Shown: one piece after another, positions 33,311 to 40,867 of the stretch
Numbering within the stretch: position 1 is the stretch's first letter
How the letters are laid out: every line of letters begins with the position of its first letter
NCBI GenBank assembly: GCA_051875715.1
Contig: JBJEHD010000095.1
Span: forward strand, 26,354-90,353
Source: DYCT01 sp051875715
GTDB lineage: Bacteria > Bacteroidota > Bacteroidia > Bacteroidales > Bacteroidaceae
DNA: 64,000 nucleotides
Direction of reading: 5' to 3'
Notes under the pieces: generated by a model
The model's input: only the letters and a program-made list of their open reading frames with translations
Database searches by the model: none
What the model was told of the DNA's origin: nothing
Made by a program: the position numbers and the translations under genes

Positions 33311-33988
33311 ATGGAACGGCGGATAGAACAGACGCAGGACGGGTCGTACACCTTGTACGTGCCCTCGATGGACGAGCACTACCACTCGGTGAAGGGTGCG
33401 CTGACCGAGTCGATGCACATCTTCGTGCAGACCGGCCTGAAGGCTCATCCGGCCGCTTCACCCCGGGTGCTCGAGATTGGGTTCGGCACCGGGCTGAACG
33501 CCTTCCTGACCTGGATGGAGGCCGATGCGTCGCAGCGCGTGGTGCGCTACACCACCCTGGAACGCTATCCGGTGGTCGAGGAACTGTGGCGTGCGGTGGC
33601 CTATCCGCAGCACATCGCCCCCGAACGGGCCGACGACTTCGCCCGCCTGCACCAGTGCGGGTGGGACAGCGAGGTGACGCTCGACCCCTGGTTCCGCTTC
33701 TGCAAGCGGCAGGCCGACGTCACCACCTATCCGTTTCCGCCGTCGGCCTACGACGTGGTCTACTGGGATGCCTTTGCCCCGGAGAAACAGCCCGAGATGT
33801 GGACGCGGCCGCTGATGGAACAGATGTATGCCACCCTCGACGAGGGCGGCCTGCTGGTGACCTATTGCTCGAAAGGCGCCGTACGCCGCCTGCTGCAGGA
33901 CGTAGGCTTTGTGGTGGAACGCCTGCCGGGTCCTCCGGGCGGGAAACGAGAGATATTGAGGGCCACGAAACGAACAAGACGAGTATGA
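33311..33988 (+). CDS. mnmD: tRNA 5-methylaminomethyl-2-thiouridine methyltransferase MnmD
   Basis: 225 residues resembling the methyltransferase half of E. coli MnmC (DUF752). Motif I is VLEIGFGTGLNAF, the MnmC-like SMDEHYHSVKGA segment is near the N-terminus, and VVYWDAFAPEKQPEMW is the characteristic catalytic region. It completes the mnm5s2U modification at the tRNA wobble base. No FAD oxidase half is present, as usual for Bacteroidota. The last codons overlap the next ATG (ATGA). Confidence 0.92.
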   Translation: MERRIEQTQDGSYTLYVPSMDEHYHSVKGALTESMHIFVQTGLKAHPAASPRVLEIGFGTGLNAFLTWMEADASQRVVRYTTLERYPVVEELWRAVAYPQHIAPERADDFARLHQCGWDSEVTLDPWFRFCKRQADVTTYPFPPSAYDVVYWDAFAPEKQPEMWTRPLMEQMYATLDEGGLLVTYCSKGAVRRLLQDVGFVVERLPGPPGGKREILRATKRTRRV

Positions 33989-34863
33989 ACAAGAAACAGA
34001 TATGGAGAGGGCTGTGGATGGTCAGCCTGCTGGTGTGGACGGCATGTGCGCCGCAGCAGCAACGTCCCGAGCGAACCATCAGTGTCAGCATCGAGCCACT
34101 GCGCTACTTCGTGGAGGCCCTGGCCGACCAGCGTTTCCACGTGGCCGTGATGGTGCCGAAAGGGGCCAGTCCGGAGTCCTACGACCCCACACCCCGCCAG
34201 TTGGTGGACCTGGGGCGGAGCGAGGCCTACCTGCAGGTGGGACACCTCGGTTTCGAACGGGCCTGGATGGAGCGGCTGCAGGCCGGTGCGCCCGCCATGC
34301 AGGTCTACGACCTTTCGGACGGCATCGATCTGATTCATGAGGAGGAAGGAGGGGAACACGCCGGCCATGTGCACGAAGGCGGCGTCGAGCCCCACATCTG
34401 GACCTCGACGGTCAACGCCGCCCTGATGGCCGAGCACGTGTGCGAAGCCCTGTGCCGCCTCGACAGCGCGAACACGGCTTCCTACTGCCACCGCCTCGAC
34501 AGCCTGCAGCAGGTCATCCGGCAGACCGACCAGGCCGTCCGCAGCCTGCTGGCCGATGCCGACCGGGCCTTCTTGATTTACCACCCGTCGCTGTCGTACT
34601 TCGCCCGCGACTACGGCCTGGAGCAGATTCCCATTGAGAAGGCGGGCAAGGAACCGTCGCCGGCCTACCTGAAGGAACTCATCGACCGCTGCCGGACGAA
34701 GCAGGTGCGCGTTGTCTTCGTGCAGCCTGAGTTCGACCGACGCCATGCCGAACTCATAGCCGAACAAACGCAAACGCAGGTGTGCCCCATCCATCCGCTG
34801 GCCTACGACTGGGCCGACGAGATGCTGGCGGTGGCCCGTGCCTTGCATCATGCCAAACCCTGA
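33985..34863 (+). CDS. Zinc/manganese-type ABC transporter substrate-binding lipoprotein
   Basis: 292 residues from ATG 33985, which overlaps the mnmD stop by 4 nt. A signal peptide ends in a lipobox (LVWTAC, Cys ~17). It is a ZnuA/cluster A-I solute-binding protein: ISVSIEPLRYFVEALA at the start, a His-containing EHAGHVHEGGVEPHIW loop that carries metal ligands, then YHPSLSYFARDYGL and a final LAYDWADEM region. It should deliver Zn2+ or Mn2+ to the membrane permease. An ATPase gene follows 6 nt later, but no permease gene is found in this window. Confidence 0.88.
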   Translation: MNKKQIWRGLWMVSLLVWTACAPQQQRPERTISVSIEPLRYFVEALADQRFHVAVMVPKGASPESYDPTPRQLVDLGRSEAYLQVGHLGFERAWMERLQAGAPAMQVYDLSDGIDLIHEEEGGEHAGHVHEGGVEPHIWTSTVNAALMAEHVCEALCRLDSANTASYCHRLDSLQQVIRQTDQAVRSLLADADRAFLIYHPSLSYFARDYGLEQIPIEKAGKEPSPAYLKELIDRCRTKQVRVVFVQPEFDRRHAELIAEQTQTQVCPIHPLAYDWADEMLAVARALHHAKP

Positions 34864-34869
34864 CGACCT

Positions 34870-35679
34870 ATGCAGCAACCCCTGATTCAGACGACCGGCC
34901 TCACCGTGTCCTACGAAGGCAAGACGGTGCTCCGCCACGTGGACCTGACCGTCTACGAGCACGACTTCCTGGGCATCATCGGCCCGAACGGAGGCGGCAA
35001 GACCACCTTGGTCAAGACCCTGCTCGGACTGAAGAAGGCCGACGAGGGCACCATCCGCTTCTTCCGCGACGGGCAGGAAGTGGACCACATCACGATGGGC
35101 TACCTGCCCCAGTACAGCCGCATCGACAAGAAATTCCCCATCTCGGTGCAGGAGGTCATTCTGTCCGGCCTGGGGCGGCAGAAGTCGCTCGTCAGCCGCT
35201 TCACGGCGGAACAGCGCAGGCAGGTGGCCGACGTGGTGAAGCGCATGGGCCTGCAAGGCCTGGAAGACCGCCCCATCGGTGCCTTGAGCGGCGGACAGGT
35301 GCAGCGCGCCCTGCTGGGAAGGGCCATCGTGTCGAACCCCGACGTGCTGATTCTCGATGAGCCGAGCACCTACATCGACAAGCGTTTCGAGGCCAAACTC
35401 TACGAACTGCTGGAGGAAATCAACCATGCGTGCGCCATCGTGCTGGTGAGCCACGACATCGGCACCGTCCTGCAAAACGTGAAGTCCATCGCCTGCGTCA
35501 ACGAGACGCTCCACTACCATCCGGACACCGAGGTCTCGGTGGACTGGCTGGAACAGAATTTCCATTGTCCCATCGAACTGCTCGGGCACGGCCAGTTGCC
35601 GCACCGGGTGTTGTGCACCCACCACCATGCCGACGAAGAGGCCGCGCCGACCGGTTCCGCTAAAACCCGAAAGCCATGA
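34870..35679 (+). CDS. Metal ABC transporter ATP-binding protein (ZnuC-like)
   Basis: 269 residues. Walker A is GPNGGGKTT, the ABC signature LSGGQVQRA and Walker B VLILDEP, with the H-loop in LVSHDIG. A C-terminal extension includes HRVLCTHHHADEEA, a His-rich segment that may sense or bind metal. It pairs with the substrate-binding lipoprotein upstream. Its ATG is 6 nt after the previous stop, and its stop overlaps the LOG gene by 4 nt. Confidence 0.9.
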   Translation: MQQPLIQTTGLTVSYEGKTVLRHVDLTVYEHDFLGIIGPNGGGKTTLVKTLLGLKKADEGTIRFFRDGQEVDHITMGYLPQYSRIDKKFPISVQEVILSGLGRQKSLVSRFTAEQRRQVADVVKRMGLQGLEDRPIGALSGGQVQRALLGRAIVSNPDVLILDEPSTYIDKRFEAKLYELLEEINHACAIVLVSHDIGTVLQNVKSIACVNETLHYHPDTEVSVDWLEQNFHCPIELLGHGQLPHRVLCTHHHADEEAAPTGSAKTRKP

Positions 35680-36266
35680 CCAATCCCATTCAAACCGTCT
35701 GTGTGTACAGTGCCTCGAGCACCCAGATTGCCCCCTGTTATTTCCAGGCCGCCGAGGAACTGGGCCGGCTGATGGCCGAACGCGGCCTGCGCCTGGTCAA
35801 CGGAGCCGGCTGCCTGGGACTGATGCGCACGGTGACCGACGCCGTGGTGCAGGCCGGCGGCGAGGCGGTGGGCATCATCCCCCACTTCATGGTGGAGCAG
35901 GGGTGGCACCATACGGGCATGAGCCGCCTCATCGAGGTCGAGTCCATGCACGAGCGCAAGCAGCTGATGGCCGAGATGGCCGATGCGGCCATTGCCCTGC
36001 CCGGCGGCTGCGGCACCCTCGAGGAACTGCTGGAGGTGATTACCTGGAAGCAGTTGGGGCTGTACCTGAAGCCCATTGTCATCCTGAATGTGAATGCGTT
36101 TTTCAATCCCTTGCTGGAGATGCTCCAAAAAGCCATCGACGAGCGGTTCATGCGCGAACTGCACGGCCGGATTTGGCAGGTGGCTTCCACCCCGGCCGAG
36201 GCCCTCGACTGCCTGCTGACCGCTCCGGCCTGGGACCCGAACATCCGTAAGTTTGCTGCGATATGA
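35676..36266 (+). CDS. LOG-family nucleotide 5'-monophosphate phosphoribohydrolase-like protein
   Basis: 196 residues with the family motif PGGCGTLEE and the upstream MHERKQLMAEMADA helix, both hallmarks of LOG proteins (TIGR00730). These hydrolyse nucleoside monophosphates (cytokinin type in plants) or act as lysine-decarboxylase-like orphan enzymes in bacteria; the bacterial substrate is uncertain. It starts inside the ATPase stop codon (ATGA) and itself overlaps the DUF4271 gene by 4 nt, so it replaces the permease position expected in a zinc transporter operon. Confidence 0.9.
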   Translation: MTNPIQTVCVYSASSTQIAPCYFQAAEELGRLMAERGLRLVNGAGCLGLMRTVTDAVVQAGGEAVGIIPHFMVEQGWHHTGMSRLIEVESMHERKQLMAEMADAAIALPGGCGTLEELLEVITWKQLGLYLKPIVILNVNAFFNPLLEMLQKAIDERFMRELHGRIWQVASTPAEALDCLLTAPAWDPNIRKFAAI

Positions 36267-37129
36267 GAGAAGACAGCCTGACCCCCGACAGCCTGGGCCT
36301 CGACACCCTGGCCATCCCCCTGACGGCGGGAGCAGACAGCCCGGCCGTCGCCGTGCTTCCGTCCTATGCCGCCCCCGACGTTCCTCTGGGAGCGTTGCCG
36401 CTGCGTGCCGACAGCCTGCGCGAGGCGCATCCCGGCCTGGACGGCATCCCCTTGCCCTATCGGTTGCAGGCCGACACCGGCCTGTCGGTATTGCTGCTGT
36501 TGTGCTTTCTGGCGTCGGCCTATGCGCTGGCCCATGGCAAGAAATACCTGATGCAGCAGGTGAGAGCCTTCTTCTACGTACGCCTGCGGAGCAACCTGTT
36601 CGACGGCACCACGGCCGACGACTTCCGCTACAGCCTGGTCCTGTTTGTCCAGTCCCTGGTTCTGATGGGGGCCTGCTCGTTTGGTTTTTTCGCCAGCCAG
36701 CAGCCCGACCTGTCGGCTTCGAGGGCGTTTCCTTTGCTGTGTGTGCATGTGTGCACGTGCCTGGTCTACTACCTGCTGAAGTGGTTGCTGTATGCATTTG
36801 TGGGTTGGATATTTCTTGACAAAGAGCGGCTTCGGGCCGGACAGGAGTCTTATTTTGTGCTCCTTTGTTGCCAGGGCTTTGCCTTTTTTGCGTTGCTTTT
36901 GTCGCTGGTCTACTTTGGTTTGTCGCCGAAAGTTTTTCTTGTCTTTGGCTTGATAATAGTGACAATTGCTAAGATTTTGGTCTTTTGTAAGTGGGTGAGA
37001 CTTTTTTTAGGCAACTTGTATGGCCTGTTTGGTTTAATTTTGTACTTTTGTGCCCTCGAATTGCTTCCTGGCGTTGTTCTGTTCAAGGCTTTGGGAGAAA
37101 TAAACCAATTATTTCTATTAAAACTTTAG
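36263..37129 (+). CDS. DUF4271 membrane protein
   Basis: 288 residues. An Asp/Pro-rich ~85-residue N-terminal region is followed by seven or so hydrophobic helices (LSVLLLLCFLASAYALA near residue 85; the last helices near 235-280). Residues GKKYLMQQVRAFFY and FVGWIFLDKERL fit the DUF4271 family, often placed next to hemD in Bacteroidota. Function unknown. The 3' third is noticeably T-rich, typical for membrane helices. The ATG overlaps the LOG stop. Confidence 0.8.
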   Translation: MREDSLTPDSLGLDTLAIPLTAGADSPAVAVLPSYAAPDVPLGALPLRADSLREAHPGLDGIPLPYRLQADTGLSVLLLLCFLASAYALAHGKKYLMQQVRAFFYVRLRSNLFDGTTADDFRYSLVLFVQSLVLMGACSFGFFASQQPDLSASRAFPLLCVHVCTCLVYYLLKWLLYAFVGWIFLDKERLRAGQESYFVLLCCQGFAFFALLLSLVYFGLSPKVFLVFGLIIVTIAKILVFCKWVRLFLGNLYGLFGLILYFCALELLPGVVLFKALGEINQLFLLKL

Positions 37130-37133
37130 GACA

Positions 37134-37883
37134 TTGAAGATAAGTAAAGTACTGATATCGCAGCCAAAGCCGACTTCGGAGAAATCGCCTTACTACGATA
37201 TCGCGGCGAAATATGGCGTAGAGATTGTGTTCCGCCCGTTCATCAAGGTGGAATGCCTTACGGCGAAGGAGTTCAGACAGCAGAAGGTCTCCATCCTGGA
37301 TCACACAGCCGTCATCTTCACTTCGCGCCATGCCATCGACCACTTCTTCCACCTGTGTGGGGAACTGCGTGTGACGGTGCCCGAGACGATGAAGTATTTC
37401 TGCGTGTCGGAGACCATCTCGTTGTATATTCAGAAATATGTGCAGTATCGCAAACGCAAGGTGTTCTTCGGGAAGACCGGTAAGTTTGAGGACCTGATGC
37501 CTATCATTGCCAAGCACAACACCGAGACCTACTTGGTGCCGATGTCGGACGTGCATAACGACGAAATCAAGAACGCTTTGGACGAACATCACATCCAGCA
37601 CGACGATGCGGTGATGTATCGCACTCTCAGCAACGACTTCACCCCCGAGGAGACGTTCGACTATGATATGCTGGTGTTCTTCAGTCCGTCGGGTATCAAC
37701 TCCTTGCTGAAGAACTTCCCAAACTTCGAACAGAAGGATATTGCCATCGGTTGCTTCGGTCCCACTACGGCCAAAGCCGTACGTGATGCCGGCCTGCGCC
37801 TCGACCTGGAGGCCCCCACGGCCGAAGCTCCGTCAATGACGGCGGCGCTGGACTTGTTTATCAAGGAGCGTAACCAGGCATAA
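37134..37883 (+). CDS. hemD: Uroporphyrinogen-III synthase
   Basis: 249 residues. Begins with TTG (37134), 4 nt after the DUF4271 stop; homology starts right at LKISKVLISQPKP, so no ATG is available upstream. HemD fold landmarks are VIFTSRHAIDHFF, the VSETIS loop, VMYRTLSNDF and VFFSPSGINSLL, ending with GPTTAKAVRDAG. It closes hydroxymethylbilane to uroporphyrinogen III for haem synthesis. A -7-like TACTTTTG at 37043 within the preceding gene might provide an extra promoter. A terminator follows. Confidence 0.88.
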   Translation: MKISKVLISQPKPTSEKSPYYDIAAKYGVEIVFRPFIKVECLTAKEFRQQKVSILDHTAVIFTSRHAIDHFFHLCGELRVTVPETMKYFCVSETISLYIQKYVQYRKRKVFFGKTGKFEDLMPIIAKHNTETYLVPMSDVHNDEIKNALDEHHIQHDDAVMYRTLSNDFTPEETFDYDMLVFFSPSGINSLLKNFPNFEQKDIAIGCFGPTTAKAVRDAGLRLDLEAPTAEAPSMTAALDLFIKERNQA

Positions 37884-37903
37884 TATAGATAGGAAACTTC
37901 TTT

Positions 37904-37944
37904 GAGGCTGTGCCAGAACCTCGGGTTTTGACACAGCCTCTTTT
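37904..37944 (+). terminator. Intrinsic terminator after hemD (GAGGCTGTG stem)
   Basis: GAGGCTGTG (37904-37912) pairs with CACAGCCTC (37932-37940), with further inner pairing, followed by TTTT. Related to the hairpin at 8731. Confidence 0.85.
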
Positions 37945-37972
37945 CCCCTCCTCCCCACGAAACCGCCCAGCC

Positions 37973-38368
37973 ATGGAAAAGCAGACACTCAGCAAAGAAG
38001 AACGCCTTTGCAGCCAGAAGGCTGTAGAACGTTTGTTCGCCGGCCAAGCATCGTCGTTCTCGGCGTTTCCGGTGCGCGTGGTGTTCCTGCCCACCGAGGA
38101 ACCGGAGACCGCCTGGGCTTCCGTCCTGATGAGCGTGTCGAAGAAACGTTTCAAGCGGGCCGTGAAGCGCAATCGCGTGAAACGCCAGTTGCGCGAAGCC
38201 TATCGGAAGAACAAACACGAACTGGTGCGCTGCCTGGCCGAACAAAACCGAAGCCTGCACCTGGCCTTCATCTACCTGGACAAGACGCTGCATCCGACCG
38301 ACGAGTTGGAGAAGAAAGTGGTGCGGCTGCTCGACCGCATTGTCCAATCGCTGAAAGAACGGCCATGA
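37973..38368 (+). CDS. rnpA: Ribonuclease P protein component
   Basis: 131 residues, starting at ATG 37973 right after the terminator. The RNR signature appears as KRFKRAVKRNRVKRQLREAY, with the aromatic strand VRVVFLPTEEP before it. It assists the RNase P RNA in maturing tRNA 5' ends. It overlaps yidD by 4 nt (ATGA), the common pairing in bacteria. Confidence 0.95.
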   Translation: MEKQTLSKEERLCSQKAVERLFAGQASSFSAFPVRVVFLPTEEPETAWASVLMSVSKKRFKRAVKRNRVKRQLREAYRKNKHELVRCLAEQNRSLHLAFIYLDKTLHPTDELEKKVVRLLDRIVQSLKERP

Positions 38369-38586
38369 GAACGTTGCTGTCGTGGCTGCTTCTGCTGCCC
38401 ATCTATTTCTACCGGGCATGCATCTCGCCCCTGACACCCCCCTCGTGCCGGTTCACTCCCACCTGTTCGCAATACGCCATCGAGGCCATCCGGAAGCACG
38501 GCCCCTTCAAGGGATTGTACCTGGCTGTCCGTCGCTTGTTGCGTTGTCATCCGTGGGGCGGTTCTGGCTACGATCCGGTGCCCTGA
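38365..38586 (+). CDS. yidD: Membrane protein insertion efficiency factor YidD
   Basis: 73 residues. Contains the family signature: a YRACISPL strand, CRFTPTCSQYAIEAI with conserved Cys residues, KHGPFKGLYLA, and the CHPWGGSGYDPVP end. It supports YidC-dependent insertion of inner-membrane proteins. It begins within the rnpA stop. Confidence 0.96.
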   Translation: MRTLLSWLLLLPIYFYRACISPLTPPSCRFTPTCSQYAIEAIRKHGPFKGLYLAVRRLLRCHPWGGSGYDPVP

Positions 38587-38602
38587 CCCCATTCCTTCCT
38601 CC

Positions 38603-39232
38603 ATGTATTTTGACGCACACACCCATACGCTGAAGGCCGATGCGCTGGTGAATGTTTCGCCGGAGGCCTTTCGTCCGCTGCCCGGCTACCTCTATTCGGT
38701 GGGCATCCATCCGTGGGAGGTCGACCGGGCGGACGAAGCCACGTGGGCGCTGCTGCAGAGGCGCGCGTCCCATCCGCAGGTGCGTGCCATCGGCGAGGCC
38801 GGGCTCGACCGCCTGACCCGTACCGACTGGAGCCGGCAGGAGGAAGCCTTCGTGCGGCAGGCCCGTCTGGCCGAAGAGGTGTGCAAGCCGCTGGTGGTCC
38901 ATGCCGTGCGCACGGCCGCCGACATCCTGCATTGGAAGAAACGGCTGCGTCCCGCAATGCCCTGGGTGGTGCACGGATTCCGGGGCAACCCCCAACTGGC
39001 CGCACAGTATGCAGCCGCCGGACTGTACGTGTCGGTGGGCGAGAAGTGCCGTGCCGAGGCCCTGGCCGCCTGGCCGGCGGAGCGTCTGCTGGTGGAGACC
39101 GACGAGGCGACGCTCCCCATCGAGGCCGTCTACGCCCACGTGGCCGCCTGCCTGGGTACGGACGTGCAAGGGCTGGCCGCACGGGTGGAGCAGACCTGTC
39201 GGCGGTTGTTTTTTCTGACACCGGGGTTGTAA
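38603..39232 (+). CDS. TatD-family metal-dependent hydrolase
   Basis: 209 residues, shorter than the 260-residue average. The metal-binding DAHTHT is at the N-terminus, IGEAGLD carries the Glu ligand, LVVHAVR and VVHGFRG carry the His ligands, and LLVETDEATL gives the final Asp. It probably acts as a deoxyribonuclease or generic amidohydrolase-like enzyme. It lies 16 bp after yidD. Confidence 0.88.
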   Translation: MYFDAHTHTLKADALVNVSPEAFRPLPGYLYSVGIHPWEVDRADEATWALLQRRASHPQVRAIGEAGLDRLTRTDWSRQEEAFVRQARLAEEVCKPLVVHAVRTAADILHWKKRLRPAMPWVVHGFRGNPQLAAQYAAAGLYVSVGEKCRAEALAAWPAERLLVETDEATLPIEAVYAHVAACLGTDVQGLAARVEQTCRRLFFLTPGL

Positions 39233-39249
39233 CTTCCGAGAAAGAATCG

Positions 39250-39257
39250 TAATTTTG
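39250..39257 (+). promoter_or_regulatory. Promoter of tyrS
   Basis: TAATTTTG matches the -7 box, with TTG (39227-39229) 20 bp upstream. Confidence 0.65.
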
Positions 39258-39298
39258 CCCGCACGAATATCAATCAACTTATTAACATATATCATTCG

Positions 39299-40591
39299 AT
39301 GAATTTTGTAGAAGAACTTACATGGCGTGGCATGGTGCATACCATGATGCCGGGAACGGAAGAACTGTTGGAGAAAGAGATGGTCACGGCCTATCTGGGC
39401 ATCGACCCGACGGCCGACTCGTTGCACATCGGACACCTGTGTGGGGTGATGATGTTGCGTCACTTCCAGCGTTGCGGCCATAAGCCGTTGGCCCTGGTGG
39501 GCGGAGCAACCGGCATGATTGGCGACCCTTCCGGCAAGTCGCAGGAACGCAACCTGCTCGACGAGGAAACGTTGCGCCACAACCAGGAATGCATCAAAAA
39601 GCAGTTGGGCCGCTTCCTCGATTTTGAGTCGGATGCTCCGAACAAAGCCGAACTGGTCAACAACTACGACTGGATGAAGGACTTCTCGTTTCTGGACTTC
39701 GCCCGGACGATTGGCAAGCACATCACGGTCAACTATATGATGGCCAAGGACTCGGTGCAGAAACGCCTGAACGGCGAGGCACGCGACGGCCTTTCCTTTA
39801 CCGAATTCACCTATCAGTTGCTGCAGGGCTATGACTTCCTGCACCTGTACGAGACCAAAAACTGCAAACTGCAACTTGGCGGCTCGGACCAGTGGGGCAA
39901 CATCACCACCGGTGCGGAACTGATTCGCCGAACGAACGGAGGCGAGGTCTACGCCCTCACCTGTCCGCTGATTACGAAAGCCGACGGAGGCAAGTTCGGC
40001 AAGACGGAGTCCGGCAACATCTGGCTCGATGCCCGCTACACCTCGCCCTACAAATTCTACCAGTTCTGGCTGAACGTGAGCGACGAGGATGCCAAACGCT
40101 ACATCAAGATTTTCACTTCGCTGCCGAAGGAGGAAATCGAAGCCTTGATAGCCGAGCACGAAGAGGCACCGCACCTGCGTGTGCTGCAGAAGCGTCTGGC
40201 CAAGGAGGTGACCATCCTGGTACACTCCGAAGCCGACTACGAAGCGGCCGTGGAGGCATCGGGCATCCTGTTTGGCAACGCCACGTCGGAATCGCTGAAG
40301 AAACTGGACGAGGCCACGCTGCTGGCCGTGTTCGAAGGCGTGCCCCAGTTTGAGGTGTCGCGCGAGGTGCTGGCCCAGGGCGTGAAGGCCGTCGACCTGC
40401 TGACCGAGCAGGCGGCCGTGTTCGCTTCGAAGGGCGAGATGCGCAAACTGGTGCAGGGAGGCGGCGTCTCGGTGAACAAAGAGAAACTGACGGCCTTCGA
40501 CCGCGAACTGGGCGAGCAGGACTTGCTGGACGGCAAATACCTGTTGGTGCAGCGCGGAAAGAAGAACTATTACCTGATTATCGTGAAGTAA
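39299..40591 (+). CDS. tyrS: Tyrosine-tRNA ligase
   Basis: 430 residues, typical length. The HIGH motif appears as SLHIGHLCG near residue 42, and the KMSKS equivalent as GKFGKTESG near residue 235. YQLLQGYDFLHLY lines the tyrosine pocket and GGSDQWGN the adenylate site. The C-terminal S4 RNA-binding domain includes KLVQGGGVSVN. It attaches tyrosine to tRNA-Tyr. It is followed by a tRNA-Gln gene with its own promoter. Confidence 0.97.
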   Translation: MNFVEELTWRGMVHTMMPGTEELLEKEMVTAYLGIDPTADSLHIGHLCGVMMLRHFQRCGHKPLALVGGATGMIGDPSGKSQERNLLDEETLRHNQECIKKQLGRFLDFESDAPNKAELVNNYDWMKDFSFLDFARTIGKHITVNYMMAKDSVQKRLNGEARDGLSFTEFTYQLLQGYDFLHLYETKNCKLQLGGSDQWGNITTGAELIRRTNGGEVYALTCPLITKADGGKFGKTESGNIWLDARYTSPYKFYQFWLNVSDEDAKRYIKIFTSLPKEEIEALIAEHEEAPHLRVLQKRLAKEVTILVHSEADYEAAVEASGILFGNATSESLKKLDEATLLAVFEGVPQFEVSREVLAQGVKAVDLLTEQAAVFASKGEMRKLVQGGGVSVNKEKLTAFDRELGEQDLLDGKYLLVQRGKKNYYLIIVK

Positions 40592-40607
40592 AAAAACGTC
40601 TGAATAA

Positions 40608-40639
40608 TTTGGTGGATTCGTAAAAATCGCCTACATTTG
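40608..40639 (+). promoter_or_regulatory. Complete -33/-7 promoter of tRNA-Gln
   Basis: TTTG (40608-40611), 20 bp, then TACATTTG (40632-40639): an exact match to the Bacteroidota consensus, 30 bp before the tRNA. Confidence 0.8.
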
Positions 40640-40668
40640 CAGCGCTTTTTCACGAAAGCCCTATCGTT

Positions 40669-40739
40669 TGGACTATGGTGTAATGGTAGCACAACAGGTT
40701 TTGGTTCTGTTTGTCCAAGTTCGAATCTTGGTAGTCCAA
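40669..40739 (+). tRNA. tRNA-Gln (anticodon TTG)
   Basis: The cloverleaf folds by hand. The acceptor TGGACTA (40669-40675) pairs with TAGTCCA (40732-40738), discriminator A. D arm TGTAATGGTAGCACA; anticodon stem ACAGG with TCTGT around loop TTTTGGT, anticodon TTG. T arm GTTCGAATC. CCA is not encoded. Confidence 0.95.
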
Positions 40740-40756
40740 CCTTAAAACCATTCCAT

Positions 40757-40790
40757 AAAATCCCTAGGAGAGTCTCTTCTGGGGATTTTT
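40757..40790 (+). terminator. Intrinsic terminator of tRNA-Gln
   Basis: AAAATCCC pairs with GGGATTTT around an AGGAGA/TCTTCT inner stem, ending in a T run. Confidence 0.8.
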
Positions 40791-40867
40791 AGTATCAGGT
40801 GGGTTCTAACGCATTCCACCCGTGAAAAGGCGAAGCGATAGAACCGGCCATAAATCCGTACGATGCC

